DNA of 64,000 nucleotides, from contig OY970832.1 of NCBI GenBank assembly GCA_963853835.1, positions 24,050,208 through 24,114,207 of the forward strand, read 5' to 3'. The notes under the pieces are model-generated. The model was given only the letters and a program-made list of their open reading frames with translations, did no database searches and was not told the origin of the DNA. Both the position numbers and the translations under genes were made by a program. Origin of the DNA: Calendula officinalis. Taxonomy: Eukaryota; Streptophyta; Magnoliopsida; Asterales; Asteraceae. This document shows positions 1 to 11,707 of the stretch, one piece after another. Within the stretch, counting starts at the first letter, position 1. Every line of letters begins with the position of its first letter.

Positions 1-1407
1 TTTATCATTCCTCATAAATATAACTTACATCCTCTTCACAGTTATATTAAATTTATTGTAATTTGTGAGCATGTCGATTAATATCTTTTGGATCAGAGTT
101 CTCAGTTATTGCGTTCCTCGTTTAATTTGATTCAATTTATCGCTCTTTTAACTCGTTTTTAAATAAATCATCATCAAATTGATGACATTAGCTTCCTCTT
201 AATCCTCTTATATAATTACTCTTTAAGATGAGCTTCAATAATATCTGATTAATTTGATTCAACAATTTTCTCAATTAATTAGTCTATTAAACTTACATAG
301 TTTATTTTAAACTATCAGTGTGAACTCATTAATCTGTTACTTAACTGGTCATCCACATTTAGTTTTGCACTCGGCAATTTAACCTACTTACTCGAAATTT
401 TTTTTTTTTTCCATTTTATCCCAATTTAATGATTCTTAATTAAATACTAACTTGCTGACTTTAATATGGAATCTGCTTACTATTATATCTCGTGATTCGT
501 TGTATTCACGAAAATTATAAATTTCTCATTTAGATAACTTCTCTTTTAACCCTGATCAATAATTCTCTTTTAGATCCTGCTAATAATTCTCGTTAGATAA
601 ATATAATTATTTCCCATTTTATTGACTTAATAATTCTTTCTTTTACTCAACTTGGTAAATCTTCTTAAAAATATTCTCAATCAATTTGATTTACTAATCT
701 CTGATTTACTCATTTTAATTGACTCAGTCTATTAAGTGTTTTCTCCCATATGAAAGATTTTAATATGCTCCCAATACGAATATTAAGTACTCCTCTTTAA
801 TGTTAATAATTTCCTCATTTCTCATTATACAGCTTATGGATCTTATATAATAAATTAATATCCCCTTATTACACTTTTGGTTCGAATTTCTCAGAATTTA
901 TAAAGTTTCACCTCAACTCTATTAGGTGTTCCTCTAAATTGAAACTTTTATTATTTTTCCCATTAGTATTTATAATTTCACATTTCTCCAGTATATATTT
1001 TTCATATATATAAATATAGAACTCCAAGAATAAAAATCGAAATTATGCTCAAATTAAGCTCTAAATTATTCACAAAATTATGGAATCTTATAATCGTATA
1101 TCTATATACATATATGTTTAGCCATACAATCACAAGTAATTCTCTCAGGATATAAACCGAAAATTCTCAGAATATGCTACTCGTCTATACTCAGAATATA
1201 GCAAAATCTCAATTAAATAATACTCTTAAATATTACCGGCAGTAGGAAGCGAGAGGTCGACGTGACATGCTGTATGTTCGATGTGGAAACTTTTTCCCAG
1301 AAAAATATTTGATTCTTTTCTCGTTTGAAAAACTCAATACTCAAACTTGAGTTTGAATTCGCCCCTTGCGAACCCAAATCCCTCAAGTCAGAGCTCTGAT
1401 ACCAACT
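1..1407 (-). mobile_element. Internal leader region of a minus-strand LTR retrotransposon, cut by the window edge
   Basis: This AT-rich stretch lies immediately inside a minus-strand LTR, beyond its primer-binding site. No long ORF is present on either strand, so it reads as the untranslated leader of the element. Any gag-pol would be further left, outside the window. The assignment rests on the LTR end and PBS at 1393-1408; the body itself shows no family-specific motif. Confidence 0.6.
1393..1404 (-). other. Primer-binding site (initiator Met-tRNA type)
   Basis: On the minus strand the bases after the LTR end read AG, then TTGGTATCAGAGC. TGGTATCAGAGC is the common plant LTR-retrotransposon PBS, complementary to the 3' end of initiator methionine tRNA. 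It fixes the orientation of the element as right to left. Confidence 0.85.
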
Positions 1408-3728
1408 TGTAACACCCTAAAATTTACAAGATTTTTTTTTTTAATTTTTAAAATAAAATTATAATCAAAAGGTCCCATAAATAAGTCTCAGATATAAATA
1501 TTTAACATTTAAAACGTATTTAATGCGGAAATAGTTAAAATAAAATAAAGTGTTTTAAAAATATTAAATGTTGTCCACATCAGTAATGAAAAGATACAGC
1601 GGTCAACCGTCCACCTTCTCCTTTCCTTTGCTGGTACCTGAAACAATGTGGGGGAAAGTTTGGGTCAGCTGGGAAGCTGAGTGAATAATCTCAAAATGCA
1701 TACAATCATAACATACAACACATGAGGGCACATCGGTGTACTCCTACTCAGAATCTACTCGATTAATTACTCAGATTTATTTCTCAGATTTTATTACTCA
1801 GATTTTAATTTATATAGCGCGCTTGTGTGATTTGGGACGAGAGATCAACCTCGCCCCTCCTCACACCTCAGATAGGCATAAGCCAAAAACTCAGACGGGA
1901 GTGATCCCAAAACTCAGACGGGAATAATCCCAAAACTCAGACGGGAGGTGATCCCAGGCATATAGCCAAAAACTCAGATGTGTGTTATTATGTTTTATTA
2001 TCTCTTTAACATAATTATCTCAGATGCCCTAGCAAGTAGTAGCACAGAATGACCCTGTGCCGAGCTCGGTTACCCAGGCACAATGTCTCAGATTAAAATA
2101 AATCAACAGCTGCTCAGATACTCAGATAGCATGTCAAACTCAGATAACAAATCAAACTCAGGTAGCGGATCAAACTCAGATAACAGCTCAAGCTCAGATA
2201 ACAATTATGGTGCAAGAAATGTAACACATAAGTCATGCATGTACAACGTTAAAACTGAATACACGGTGAGAATACTCACCTCGAGAAACGTAAGCTCCAA
2301 ATGATTCCCGACAGTCAAATGTACAGCACGTTATCTCCTAAATGATCCTAAAACCAAAAAAAATGAAACTCTGAATTAAAATTCTACTCGAGGGCTTATT
2401 TCAGAAAGCTAGCAGCATCCGTCAGTCTCACGGAAACTGCCATAACTCCTAAACGGCTCATTAGATTTATCCCATATTTTTACCATGCAAAGTAGACAAT
2501 CAGAACTACAATTTACGGTGAGACGGTCACTGGCCAAAACAGACTCTAAATGTCTCAAAACAGTGTCGCAAGACGGACATATCGCACAGGTCATAATCCT
2601 AACAGCAGCATATTAAAACCGTTATAACTTTTAAACCATAAATCCATTTAATGAGTTCTCGGTCAACTTGGAAAGCTAACTCAGAGGGCTATAAATCTCT
2701 GTGAGATGTAACTCCCCCAATTCGGCCTTTAAGACACCTAAAAACAGTAATCAATATAGCAATTCGAATCTGCCAGCAACTAAAACGATTTGGGTTTGGT
2801 ACTAATTATTAAAACTGCAGCCCTAATGAATTCGGTATGACTAACTAGCAATGCAAAACACGAAGGGGGTGTTAGAATTAACAAAGCAGTAAGAGAACAA
2901 GGAACTACCGAATCGAATAATACCAAAACTCGGAATTTCTGCTCGGTTGGCCAAACAATTCGAGTCACCGTTCTTCAAGGAAACGAATTACAATCTGCTC
3001 GAGTTCTAGATTATTACAGCAACCTTCGATCAGCATAAACAACTAATTGGAACGAATAACTAAGGAAGCAAAACGAAGGTTATTACCCGAATAAGACGTG
3101 ATCTCGACACCGGCTCAATACTTCCACTCGATCGATCAGAAATCAGGAGAAATTCTTCCTTCGGTTACAGGGAACGAATGAAGAGAGAACAACGCTTGGA
3201 GGTGCTCTAGATGTCGACTGAAATTTAGACAGAGAGGTGGAGATGTCGGCAATAGGGTTTAGGGAAGGACAATTGCCGATATTACTACAACAAGGGAATT
3301 AAAGGGCTGTAGATGGATGGGCTTAATTAGAGGTTAAATGGTTAATATTCGGGCCTCCTCAATCTCCAAAATGGCCGAACCCAATTAGATGGAGCCGGGT
3401 TCGATTAGCATAGATTCATTACGGGCTCGACTAGACGAAGGAATGTAGAAACCTTAATTAAGTCGAGTTCGGCCTTGGCCTACCGCCGGCCTCGTTCGTC
3501 ATAGAAGTATTTAATGAGCACTCGGGGTAATCTAAACGACACGATAATAATAAACGAAGTATCCCCTAAGTAATTACTTATAAATCGAGACTACACACAA
3601 TAAATTCACATAAATCGATAATAAAACTGTCGTCTATTATTTCACTAAATAATATAGAATAAACAATATAATAATGTTTTTAACTAATAAACGTAATTAA
3701 ATTAAATCATAAATTTTGGGGCGTTACA
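1408..3728 (-). repeat. 5' LTR of the minus-strand retrotransposon, about 2.3 kb
   Basis: The segment is bounded by TGTAACACCC on the left and GGGGCGTTACA on the right, giving TG...CA ends when read on the minus strand. The PBS adjoins its left end. Its length fits a long-LTR Ty3/gypsy-type element, but without pol the superfamily is inference. It contains no credible gene; the small ORFs inside it do not look like proteins. Its right end abuts the LARD LTR at a point inside that LTR, so it appears to have inserted there (expected 5-bp duplication CCCCA at 3729-3733; the partner is off-window). Confidence 0.8.
1886..1955. repeat. Short tandem repeat, three units of 23-24 bp, inside the LTR
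   Basis: Three consecutive units begin AAAACTCAGACGGGA and end ATCCC, at about 1886, 1909 and 1932. A looser series of ACTCAGATA-type words continues at about 2120-2210. It is a local expansion within the minus-strand LTR. Confidence 0.8.
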
Positions 3729-6059
3729 CCCCACCCCTTGACCGGCCTAATGAGGGTGAAAAGGCCCCATTGCCTTTCATTTTCTCCATCTCACTCTCTC
3801 TCAAGTTCGTCTCTCTCTTCTCTCTCTCTCTAAACCATCATCTTCCTCATGGTGTTCTTGAGCTTCCAAGAGAGATCTCAAGCTCGTTTCTTGGCCAATC
3901 TTTAATCCGAACACGTTTTTGGAAAGCTCTTGAGGTAAGCTTCAACCTATATGTGTTTATTTTCGATTCCATGATAGTTGATAAATTAGGGTTTATGTGT
4001 TCTTGAGATTTTGTTGGTGTTTATGGTGTTAAATGGTATGTTAAGTGTTTATACAAGGTTTGACATGTTTTGTTGTATGGGTACAAGTATTTTAGCATGA
4101 GGTACAACTATTTTAGCAAGATGTACAAGTTAGAGTGTTTATGTTAAAGGTAGGTTATGTGGGTTTTGACAAACCTTGGATTTCTTGTGGTTTGAATGCT
4201 TGGAATTGTTCATTATGTTAAGGAAACATGTTTGGTAAGTTTTGTATGTTTAAAACCAAGTATTGGTGGATTTTGATAAGTAAACTAACTAGTGTTTGGC
4301 CAATTGGGTGAAAAGATGAACTAGGAAATTTAGAAGTAAAATTCTTGGCTTTTTGGTTGTCATGAACTTGATGAATTGTTTAATTGATTATGGCTTGTTA
4401 GTTGCGATGGATGTGTGCTAAATGATTGAGCTTGGGTGGTGTTTGGATGGTTATTGGGAGATTTCATGAACTAGTGAAATTGGTGGTTAATAATGATCTA
4501 GGATGGAGTTTTGATTTTGTTAAAATAACTGGTTAGTTATTAAATTGTTAAATGGTATGATTATAGCAATTGTAGTTGTGCTTGAAAGTGTTGAAGTTAA
4601 AAAAAATGTTGTTTTGACCCGTTTGGGCCGTTTAGTGGAAAAATGACTTAAAGTAACTTGGATTGTGAAAGTGTAAGTATTTTGTTAGGTTTGTGTGATT
4701 AGAAATGTTGTAGGTAACATTTGGTGAATTGTAAGTTGATGATGTGATTACAATTGTAGGAGGTATTATTGTTTAATAACCCGGTTTGACCCGTTTGAAT
4801 GTAAGACTTGCAAAAGGATTATTTGACTTGTTGTGTAAGTATAGAAGGTCATGACATGTTCATATGATGGTTTAAGTGTTTGGCTATTTAGTTAGTGCAA
4901 GTGTTAGTGTTAAATGTATATTTAACATTGTTTATAATTTGGTGGAATTATATACTACTTCGGTATTCCTTTGGTGTACAGGAATCGGGATCGTGACTCA
5001 GAAACATTAGACCTCTGAGTTCGACAAGTGGAAGGTTTCGGTGAGTGGATTTAACCTCCAACTTGTGTTTGGTTACAATTGGTTCGGTATATTGCATACT
5101 TGTGAAAATGCAGGAATTGTGCAGGTCTGGGGAAGATAGCGCCGCTATATATAGATAGCGACGCTATCTATGTAGTTACGGGACATTATTAAAAACAGAA
5201 AGTCGAAATCGCGAAGGTCCAGGAAATAGCGACGCGATTTTGTTGGAGATAGCGTCGCTATCCTCTAGATAGCGACGCGATTTCTGGGTTGGACAGTTTT
5301 GTCGTTTTGCTTATCTTGCTTGCTAGTTTAGCACCTATTTGCTAGAGTTGAGCCAAATAGGTTATGTGCACAAAGTGAAGAGACTTGGCTTGATTGCAAG
5401 CAACAACTCGGTGTGTTGGTTAGCCGAGGCTCGGTGTGTGTTAATCCGAGGTTTGAGAAGTCACTGCGCTGGGCATCGGGTGTCGACTAAAGGGTATCCG
5501 ACCTTACCTGTATTTGTTGCATGGTTAAGGGAGGTTGTGGCCCGGGTGTTGGGCACGAAACGCTATCGGTTACCGTGGTTTGGCCGACCATGGTTTAAGG
5601 CTCCGGCAGGACCCCGATCTTCTCGAACAAACAGTGTTGTCCCCAACCGGAGATGTTCTAGAACTTCCGTGTTTTAGTGGACGGTGATTCGTAGTTACGT
5701 GGCCTTTAGACCGTAGGGATGTCTATGCTAGCTTGTTGGGCTTTACAGAAATTGTAGATTATATTCATTCACTTAGCTTTGTGCTAATCCCTCCCTCGTT
5801 GAATCTTTTCAGGTGATCGGTGCTTTGGACGGGATGATTGACCAAGCTCAGTTGATATGTTTTAAAAAGGAGCCATGTCGTTTAAGTGACACCGTTTAAA
5901 TAATTAATGTTTTGAAGCTTATTTTGGGACATTTGGTTTGTAAACCTAAACCTAAACTTATTATTAACTTTATGCTTCCGCTAAACTAACCTAGAGGATA
6001 ACCTAATCGCCTTCGGGCATTTAAAAAAAAAAACGCTTTCTAAATTTTGCGGTGTTACA
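3729..6059 (+). repeat. LARD-like element, LTR copy 1 (5' end truncated)
   Basis: This matches 9066-11397 and 14404-16738 almost base for base. The first 338 bp of the LTR (equivalent to 8728-9065) are missing where the minus-strand element joins at 3728. The copy ends in TGTTACA and is followed directly by a PBS. Differences from copies 2 and 3 are scattered single bases and CT-repeat length changes, for example 'gagggtgaaa' near 3755. A 112-aa ORF at 5339 recurs in every copy but resembles no protein I know. Confidence 0.9.
5134..5290. repeat. CpG-rich inverted-repeat cluster in LTR copy 1
   Basis: Five or so iterations of the near-palindrome ATAGCGACGC(T/G)AT occur within about 150 bp, including GATAGCGCCGCTAT and GATAGCGTCGCTATC. 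The cluster is GC- and CpG-rich inside an AT-rich LTR. Each unit can pair with itself or with its neighbours. It is repeated at 10472-10628 and 15812-15968. Confidence 0.8.
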
Positions 6060-6062
6060 ACT

Positions 6063-6074
6063 TGGTATCAGAGC
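6063..6074 (+). other. Primer-binding site of LARD copy 1
   Basis: TGGTATCAGAGC starts three bases after the LTR end (TGTTACA at 6053-6059). It is the initiator Met-tRNA type PBS and shows plus-strand orientation. Confidence 0.9.
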
Positions 6075-6252
6075 TTCGGTTTGGCGATGGATACACGGGG
6101 TTGGTGTTCCATTCCCAAATCGTGGCTCAGGTTTGGTCAAGCATTCCGGACGAGCGGGATTAGAGCAACGGTGAATGAAGCTAGTTGTAGTTAGTATGTA
6201 GTTACTAACGATTTAAACTAAGCTTTCGTGAGCTGCTGTGATTGTTATAGAT

Positions 6253-6369
6253 ATGACAGGTAAAGAGAACCCGACCCCCTTGGCCCTAGGAAATGTTGGC
6301 ACATCAAGTAACGATGCGGGAACTACCCGAGGAGCATATATACGCACGGGGGAAAAAGAAGTACATTAG
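6253..6369 (+). pseudogene. Vestigial first ORF (38 codons) in LARD internal region 1
   Basis: The ATG at 6253 opens a 38-codon frame (starting MTGKENPT) that ends at TAG, about 180 bp after the PBS, where gag would begin in an autonomous element. The same ORF is intact in copy 2 at 11591. It could be a remnant gag start or an upstream ORF kept by chance. Nothing recognisable follows it. Confidence 0.35.
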
Positions 6370-8713
6370 AGGAGGTCAATTAGGGCAAGATGGAAGTTGA
6401 CCTTGGGAAGGGAAAATGGGATGTGGGTCAAGGACGGGGGCGGTCGGGGAATCTTCACCAACCGTGGACCGACAATGATAGCTCGGGTATGCTTTAATAA
6501 ACTCAATACTTGTGCTTATGTAGAATTGTTAATTGAGAAGATGGCTTAGCTAAGATTTGTGAAATGTTGTGATAAACTGAACTGCTTACCTTCGGTGTGT
6601 ATTGTCACTTGAATTAGAATAATTGATTGCTTATTGAATTGGGATACATCATATATGTCGGGAGTTTTGTAGATATAAGTGATGCATGTTTACATGTTCC
6701 TTTTATTGAAACTTGGACTAAGTTTAGTGTGCTATGATGTATGGATTGGTCTAGTTAGATCAAAGTTATGAATAAATGTTATAGAAGAATAAATCTTTTT
6801 GGTTTGTCGGGACACACATAGTGTCTCGGTGGTTAAAGTTGCTTGTTTTCATATTGTGCAAATTGGTGACAAGTTGATTATAATTGTTTTGGTTGTTCCT
6901 TCACTTTAGGAGTAGCGAAGAGAATCGGTTGTATGTCGGTTTCGGTCACAACATATGTGACCATGGATCAAATTGAGTGTAATAGTAATTATTGTAGACT
7001 TCTTGAATGTGGTGCTTGTATTTAAAATGGAAGGAATTGTATATGTGAATTGAATAGTCCAAGTAGGACTAGTGTTTGTTATGTGAAAAAGTGAAACTTT
7101 TATTGTGACATGCGGGGTCACATGTAGTGACTTGTATAGTTGAATCAGAAATGTTTGTGATATGTGAACAAATTGATGTTTGCTTTTGTTATAGACAGTA
7201 ATTGTGGCAGATAGTCAGTGATGAATATTGGAATGACCTGAAATGTTATGATGCAAACCTGATTGGTTTTCTATATTGAATTTGGAGTCTAAAAAGTGGC
7301 TAATGAACTGTATGTGTAGACTATTTTGAGTTGACTTGTGATAGTAATAATTGAAGATAAAAGAGGTTGTAAGTGATTGCATTTATTATGAAATTATTTG
7401 AGAAAAGTGTTGAGATTGTGATTTATGCTTAAATCTATGTTTAGATTTAATGATTTTATTGAAATGATTTATGTTGATAAAATTGATCATAGTTTAAATT
7501 GGAAACTTTTAAAAACTACTCAAAGTGATGATGATGTTATATTGTTTGTAATAAAAGTTGTCAAATTGAGATTTTGAGCTTTTATGTCTTAAGAGATATG
7601 TTTCTAGATCAAATATCATGATAGAAATGATAGAAGTTGTTTATGCTTAATTGTGAATTGAATTGACGAAAAGTATCATGTTATTTGGATGTTAATAAGT
7701 AAGGGTTAAAGACTAGTTGAATTGTGATTGATTGACTTGAAGTCTAAGTAAAAGTTGTCATGTAACTGGAAATGCTTATTAGTCATCACATGATTTTGAC
7801 ATGTTAATGAACTGTGAATCGTATGTTTGAAATCGTCATGATAAATTTCTAAATGTTGACCCGTTAAAGGTAATTAGTGTCAAGTCTTGATTGGATGCAT
7901 TTTGTTGCTAGACCTTGATTATGATGATAATTGTTGTTAATTGTATAAGTTGATTTTGTTAAATACTTTAACACGTTATGGAAGTAATAAAATAATTTTT
8001 GGATAATAAAACTTGTTTGATCTGTTAGGTCACATGTATGACTAATTGGGTATAAATGATGTTGCTATTTGTATTGCCATGATTGTAATGAAATTGTGGG
8101 GTAGACTTGAATTGTGCAGACTCCGACTTGTTTTGTCAAAACGTGCAACTTGACTTTGTAAAGTTTGTCATCCTTGAAATATGGCTAATTATGCATAGAA
8201 TAGTTTATGATTGTTAGAAGTATTGTTAACTAAGGACTTTGATAGTGTCGCGATGAATTGCTTGATTTTGACCAGTTCGTGCCTAGTATGCAAAAATTGA
8301 TGTGACTTTATGTTATGAAAGGGTAGTTTTGAGAATTAAATGATTAAGACCGGTAATTTTGAATTGAAAATTCTTAAAATTGTGGGTCGTTTAACGAGTT
8401 AAATTGTGCAAAATTGTAAATTTTGATAGAATAAAGAAGAAAAACAAGTAGGTATTTGAGACTTGAAATAATTGTGTGACCTCATGTATGGAAATTATGT
8501 TGTAACTTATGCTAGTTGATTAACTTTTATGACATAAGGAATGTTAACTTGTTATGAATGGTAAATGCTATATGGGTTGTATGACAAATTGGATGTGATG
8601 TTTTGATTCAGCATGTATGTATGAAATTGATTTGGAGTAGAGTTGTAGACTTATTGTGATTAATACTTGCTATTTGGATATTGTTGTTGGATTCCGGGGA
8701 TGGAATCCTCTTT

Positions 8714-8727
8714 AAGGAGGGTAGAGT
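8714..8727 (+). other. Polypurine tract before LTR copy 2
   Basis: AAGGAGGGTAGAGT directly precedes the LTR start TGTAACATCC. This is the expected plus-strand priming site; two T residues interrupt it. Confidence 0.75.
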
Positions 8728-11397
8728 TGTAACATCCTAAAACTGGCCTAGTTGTTTTAGGTATATTTTGATATTTGAAAATATCTATTTGACCATATGC
8801 GGAATAAATTGATTAAGTGTTAAATGAATTGTTTGACCTTTTGTCCTTTTGTGATATTTTAATCAAGGGATTAAAATATCTGTTTTTAGAAATGTTTAAA
8901 TGAAAATGTGATTTTTATATCTTTGGATTCTCCTTTTAATATCGTCTCCAGAAATGCTTTCGTTTTTTAAAATTGGAGCCCGTTTGGTATTTTAAATAAA
9001 TTGACTACGAAAGAGACTTTTATATTGTATTTGTTTAAAAGTTGAAAAAGGTCAAGTGGGTCCCACCCCACCCCTTGACCGGCCTAATGAGGGGGAAAAG
9101 GCCCCATTGCCTTTCATTTTCTCCATCTCACTCTCTCTCTCTAGTTCGTCTCTCTCTTCTCTCTCTCTCTAAACCATCATCTTCCTCATGGTGTTCTTGA
9201 GCTTCCAAGAGAGATCTCAAGCTCGTTTCTTGGCCAATCTTTAATCCGAACACGTTTTTGGAAAGCTCTTGAGGTAAGCTTCAACCTATATGTGTTTATT
9301 TTCGATTCCATGATAATTGATAAATTAGGGTTTATGTGTTCTTGAGATTTTGTTGGTGTTTATGGTGTTAAATGGTATGTTAAGTGTTTATACAAGGCTT
9401 GACATGTTTTGTTGTATGGGTACAAGTATTTTAGCATGAGGTACAACTATTTTAGCAAGATGTACAAGTTAGAGTGTTTATGTTAAAGGTAGGTTATGTG
9501 GGTTTTGACAAACCTTGGATTTCTTGTGGTTTGAATGCTTGGAATTGTTCATTATGTTAAGGAAACATGTTTGGTAAGTTTTGTATGTTTAAAACCAAGT
9601 ATTGGTGGATTTTGATAAGTAAACTAACTAGTGTTTGGCCAATTGGGTGAAAAGATGAACTAGGAAATTTAGAAGTAAAATTCTTGGCTTTTTGGTTGTC
9701 ATGAACTTGATGAATTGTTTAATTGATTATGGCTTGTTAGTTGTGATGGATGTGTGCTAAATGATTGAGCTTGGGTGGTGTTTGGATGGTTATTGGGAGA
9801 TTTCATGAACTAGTGAAATTGGTGGTTAATAATGATCTAGGATGGAGTTTTGATTTTGTTAAAATAACTGGTTAGTTATTAAATTGTTAAGTGGTATGAT
9901 TATAGCAATTGTAGTTGTGCTTGAAAGTGTTGAAGTTAAAAAAAATGTTGTTTTGACCCGTTTGGGCCGTTTAGTGGAAAAATGACTTAAAGTAACTTGG
10001 ATTGTGAAAGTGTAAGTATTTTGTTAGGTTTGTGTGATTAGAAATGTTGTAGGTAACATTTGGTGAATTGTAAGTTGATGATGTGATTACAATTGTAGGA
10101 GGTATTATTGTTTAATAACCCGGTTTGACCCGTTTGAATGTAAGACTTGCAAAAGGATTATTTGACTTGTTGTGTAAGTATAGAAGGTCATGACATGTTC
10201 ATATGATGGTTTAAGTGTTTGGCTATTTAGTTAGTGCAAGTGTTAGTGTTAAATGTATATTTAACATTGTTTATAATTTGGTGGAATTATATACTACTTC
10301 GGTATTCCTTTGGTGTACAGGAATCGGGATCGTGACTCAGAAACATTAGACCTCTGAGTTCGACAAGTGGAAGGTTTCGGTGAGTGGATTTAACCTCCAA
10401 CTTGTGTTTGGTTACAATTGGTTCGGTATATTGCATACTTGTGAAAATGCAGGAATTGTGCAGGTCTGGGGAAGATAGCGCCGCTATCTATAGATAGCGA
10501 CGCTATCTATGTAGTTACGGGACATTATTAAAAACAGAAAGTCGAAATCGCGAAGGTCCAGGAAATAGCGACGCGATTTTGTTGGAGATAGCGTCGCTAT
10601 CCTCTAGATAGCGACGCGATTTCTGGGTTGGACAGTTTTGTCGTTTTGCTTATCTTGCTTGCTAGTTTAGCACCTATTTGCTAGAGTTGAGCCAAATAGG
10701 TTATGTGCACAAAGTGAAGAGACTTGGCTTGATTGCAAGCAACAACTCGGTGTGTTGGTTAGCCGAGGCTCGGTGTGTGTTAATCCGAGGTTTGAGAAGT
10801 CACTGCGCTGGGCATCGGGTGTCGACTAAAGGGTATCCGACCTTACCTGTATTTGTTGCATGGTTAAGGGAGGTTGTGGCCCGGGTGTTGGGCACGAAAC
10901 GCTATCGGTTACCGTGGTTTGGCCGACCATGGTTTAAGGCTCCGGCAGGACCCCGATCTTCTCGAACAAACAGTGTTGTCCCCAACCGGAGATGTTCTAG
11001 AACTTCCGTGTTTTAGTGGACGGTGATTCGTAGTTACGTGGCCTTTAGACCGTAGGGATGTCTATGCTAGCTTGTTGGGCTTTACAGAAATTGTAGATTA
11101 TATTCATTCACTTAGCTTTGTGCTAATCCCTCCCTCGTTGAATCTTTTCAGGTGATCGGTGCTTTGGACGGGATGATTGACCAAGCTCAGTTGATATGTT
11201 TTAAAAAGGAGCCATGTCGTTTAAGTGACACCGTTTAAATAATTAATGTTTTGAAGCTTATTTTGGGACATTTGGTTTGTAAACCTAAACCTAAACTTAT
11301 TATTAACTTTATGCTTCCGCTAAACTAACCTAGAGGATAACCTAATCGCCTTCGGGCATTTAAAAAAAAAACGCTTTCTAAATTTTGCGGTGTTACA
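8728..11397 (+). repeat. LARD-like element, LTR copy 2 (complete, 2,670 bp)
   Basis: A complete LTR from TGTAACATCC to GGTGTTACA with TG...CA ends. It serves as the 3' LTR of unit 1 and the 5' LTR of unit 2. It carries private base changes not shared by copies 1 and 3, for example 'tgataattga' near 9313, 'ggcttgac' near 9396 and 'gctatctata' near 10487. No gene is seen inside. Confidence 0.92.
10472..10628. repeat. CpG-rich inverted-repeat cluster in LTR copy 2
   Basis: Same cluster as at 5134. Here the first palindrome is more complete (GATAGCGCCGCTATC followed by TAGATAGCGACGCTATCTA). Confidence 0.8.
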
Positions 11398-11400
11398 ACT

Positions 11401-11412
11401 TGGTATCAGAGC
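11401..11412 (+). other. Primer-binding site of LARD copy 2
   Basis: TGGTATCAGAGC begins three bases after the end of LTR copy 2. Confidence 0.9.
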
Positions 11413-11590
11413 TTCGGTTTGGCGATGGATACACGGGGTTGGTGTTCCATTCCCAAATCGTGGCTCAGGTTTGGTCAAGCATTCCGGACGAGCGGGATTA
11501 GAGCAACGGTGAATGAAGCTAGTTGTAGTTAGTATGTAGTTACTAACGATTTAAACTAAGCTTTCGTGAGTTGTTGTGATTGTTATAGAT

Positions 11591-11707
11591 ATGACAGGTA
11601 AAGAGAACCCGACCCCCTTGGCCCTAGGAAATGTTGGCACATCAAGTAACGATGCGGGAACTACCCGAGGAGCATATATACGCACGGGGGAAAAAGAAGT
11701 ACATTAG
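11591..11707 (+). pseudogene. Vestigial first ORF in LARD internal region 2
   Basis: Second copy of the 38-codon frame at 6253, with the same start and stop. Confidence 0.35.

Larger units (their letters stand above)
6060..8727 (+). mobile_element. LARD-like element, internal region copy 1
   Basis: The region lies between LTR copies 1 and 2. It starts with a PBS (6063-6074) and ends with a purine-rich tract (8714-8727) directly before TGTAACATCC. No gag, protease, RT, RNase H or integrase ORF can be found in 2,668 bp on either strand. By structure it is a non-autonomous derivative that would need enzymes from another element. It differs from copy 2 (11398-14065) at only about six bases by eye. 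Confidence 0.88.

Noticed and set aside
5134..5290. CRISPR-like array
   Set aside because: Palindromic words are irregular, without uniform spacers, and sit in a plant LTR.
5339..5677. 112-aa ORF repeated at 5339, 10678 and 16018
   Set aside because: It lies inside the LARD LTR, has no known domain, and recurs only because the LTR does. Identity reflects recent copying, not selection.
6906..7121. Minus-strand 71-aa ORF at 6906 and 12244
   Set aside because: Low-complexity Thr/Ile-rich frame in the non-coding internal region, present twice only through the tandem.
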